Assembly (NCBI RefSeq): GCF_024722015.1 | Contig: NZ_JANQBD010000041.1 | Coordinates: forward strand, 1 to 59,985 | Reading direction: 5' to 3' | From: Paenibacillus radicis (ex Xue et al. 2023) | Lineage (GTDB): Bacteria; Bacillota; Bacilli; Paenibacillales; NBRC-103111 | DNA: 59,985 nucleotides | Shown here: piece by piece, positions 59,862-59,985 of the stretch | How positions within the stretch are numbered: position 1 is the stretch's first letter | How the letters are laid out: each line of letters opens with the position of its first letter | Notes under the pieces: generated by a model | The model's input: the letters and a program-made list of their open reading frames with translations, nothing else | Told to the model about the DNA's origin: nothing | Databases searched by the model: none | Position numbers and translations under genes: made by a program

Positions 59862-59985
59862 GTCGAGTAGGCGGGGCCTCTCCTTCTCTTGGATTGCGCC
59901 CCTTACCCCTCACAGATCCGTACGTGCGCTATTAACGCATACGGCTCTTCACTTCACCATTACAGGTCGACTGACGAACAGGTTC
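59862..59985 (-). mobile_element. Group II intron, 3' end (domains V and VI), cut by window edge
   Basis: On the minus strand, bases 59947-59915 form the domain V hairpin: GAGCCGTATGCG pairs with CGCACGTACGG and the following ATC. Domain VI follows (TGTGAGGGGTAAGGGGCGC, then a hairpin with GGCCCCGCC), ending CTACTCGAC near 59862, the usual intron end (…AC). The intron and any reverse transcriptase lie to the right, outside the window. The exon junction is therefore at about 59861/59862. Confidence 0.75.

Noticed and set aside
59707..59913. 68-codon frame at the right end on the minus strand
   Set aside because: It spans the intron domain VI, the intron-exon junction and the palindromic repeat, so it cannot be one gene.

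Overview
The window looks like chromosome of a low-to-moderate GC, endospore-lineage Gram-positive, most likely Paenibacillus or a close relative. The case rests on strong AGGAGG-type ribosome sites, a large S-layer-homology (SLH) surface protein, a response regulator with a BTAD domain, several AraC-type regulators, bacilliredoxin, a YneF-type protein, a CsoR-CopZ-CopA copper operon, and intergenic palindromic repeats. No rRNA or tRNA gene was seen. All family calls come from motifs read by eye; no database search was possible.

Layout. 1-127: 3' end of an IS3-type transposase. 0.5-2.7 kb: IclR regulator and a membrane-anchored alpha/beta hydrolase. 2.7-10.1 kb: a same-strand catabolic island (dhaK, dhaL, lacI-type regulator, DapA-family aldolase, tctB, tctA, tctC) with four near-identical operator-like palindromes, two before dhaK and two before the aldolase. 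10.4-15.3 kb: folE, yneF, an HD-GYP protein, ogt, queG, signal peptidase I and a DUF402 phosphatase. 15.6-22.5 kb: GNAT, sodA, a second HD-GYP protein, a Crp/Fnr regulator, mutY, an AraC regulator, and a membrane protein with a lipoprotein cytochrome c. 22.5-23.4 kb: an intergenic block full of palindromic repeats. 23.4-31 kb: acpS, a ~1,685-residue SLH protein, a GGDEF protein and a third HD-GYP protein. 31-37 kb: BTAD response regulator, nadE, bacilliredoxin, two small spore-lineage-type proteins, a polysaccharide deacetylase and a flavoprotein. 37-41 kb: a three-gene ABC importer of the iron(III)/2-aminoethylphosphonate superfamily. 41-43.6 kb: repeat-rich DNA around a secreted protein with nine internal repeats. 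43.6-48.5 kb: a CDF exporter, small proteins, a DRE-TIM aldolase, a CDGSH protein, GNAT and a truncated NmrA-like gene. 48.5-51.4 kb: csoR-copZ-copA with two CsoR-type operators. 51.7-59.7 kb: an SPL-type radical SAM protein, AraC/melA divergent pair, ACT-domain malic enzyme, an Lgt-like/TlpA fusion, an NlpC/P60 hydrolase and an unknown protein. The window ends inside the 3' end (domains V and VI) of a group II intron on the minus strand.

The most interesting elements are: (i) the DhaKL/aldolase/tricarboxylate-transporter island with its shared operators, which fits an undescribed carboxylate catabolic route ending in pyruvate plus a triose; (ii) a dispersed hairpin repeat found three times, whose two full copies show a compensatory base-pair change; (iii) a second dispersed GGAA/TTCC palindrome family; (iv) the nine-repeat secreted protein; and (v) an 18-bp direct-repeat site shared by the promoters of the SLH protein and an HD-GYP protein. 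Three HD-GYP proteins and one GGDEF protein within about 20 kb point to a local concentration of cyclic-di-GMP functions.
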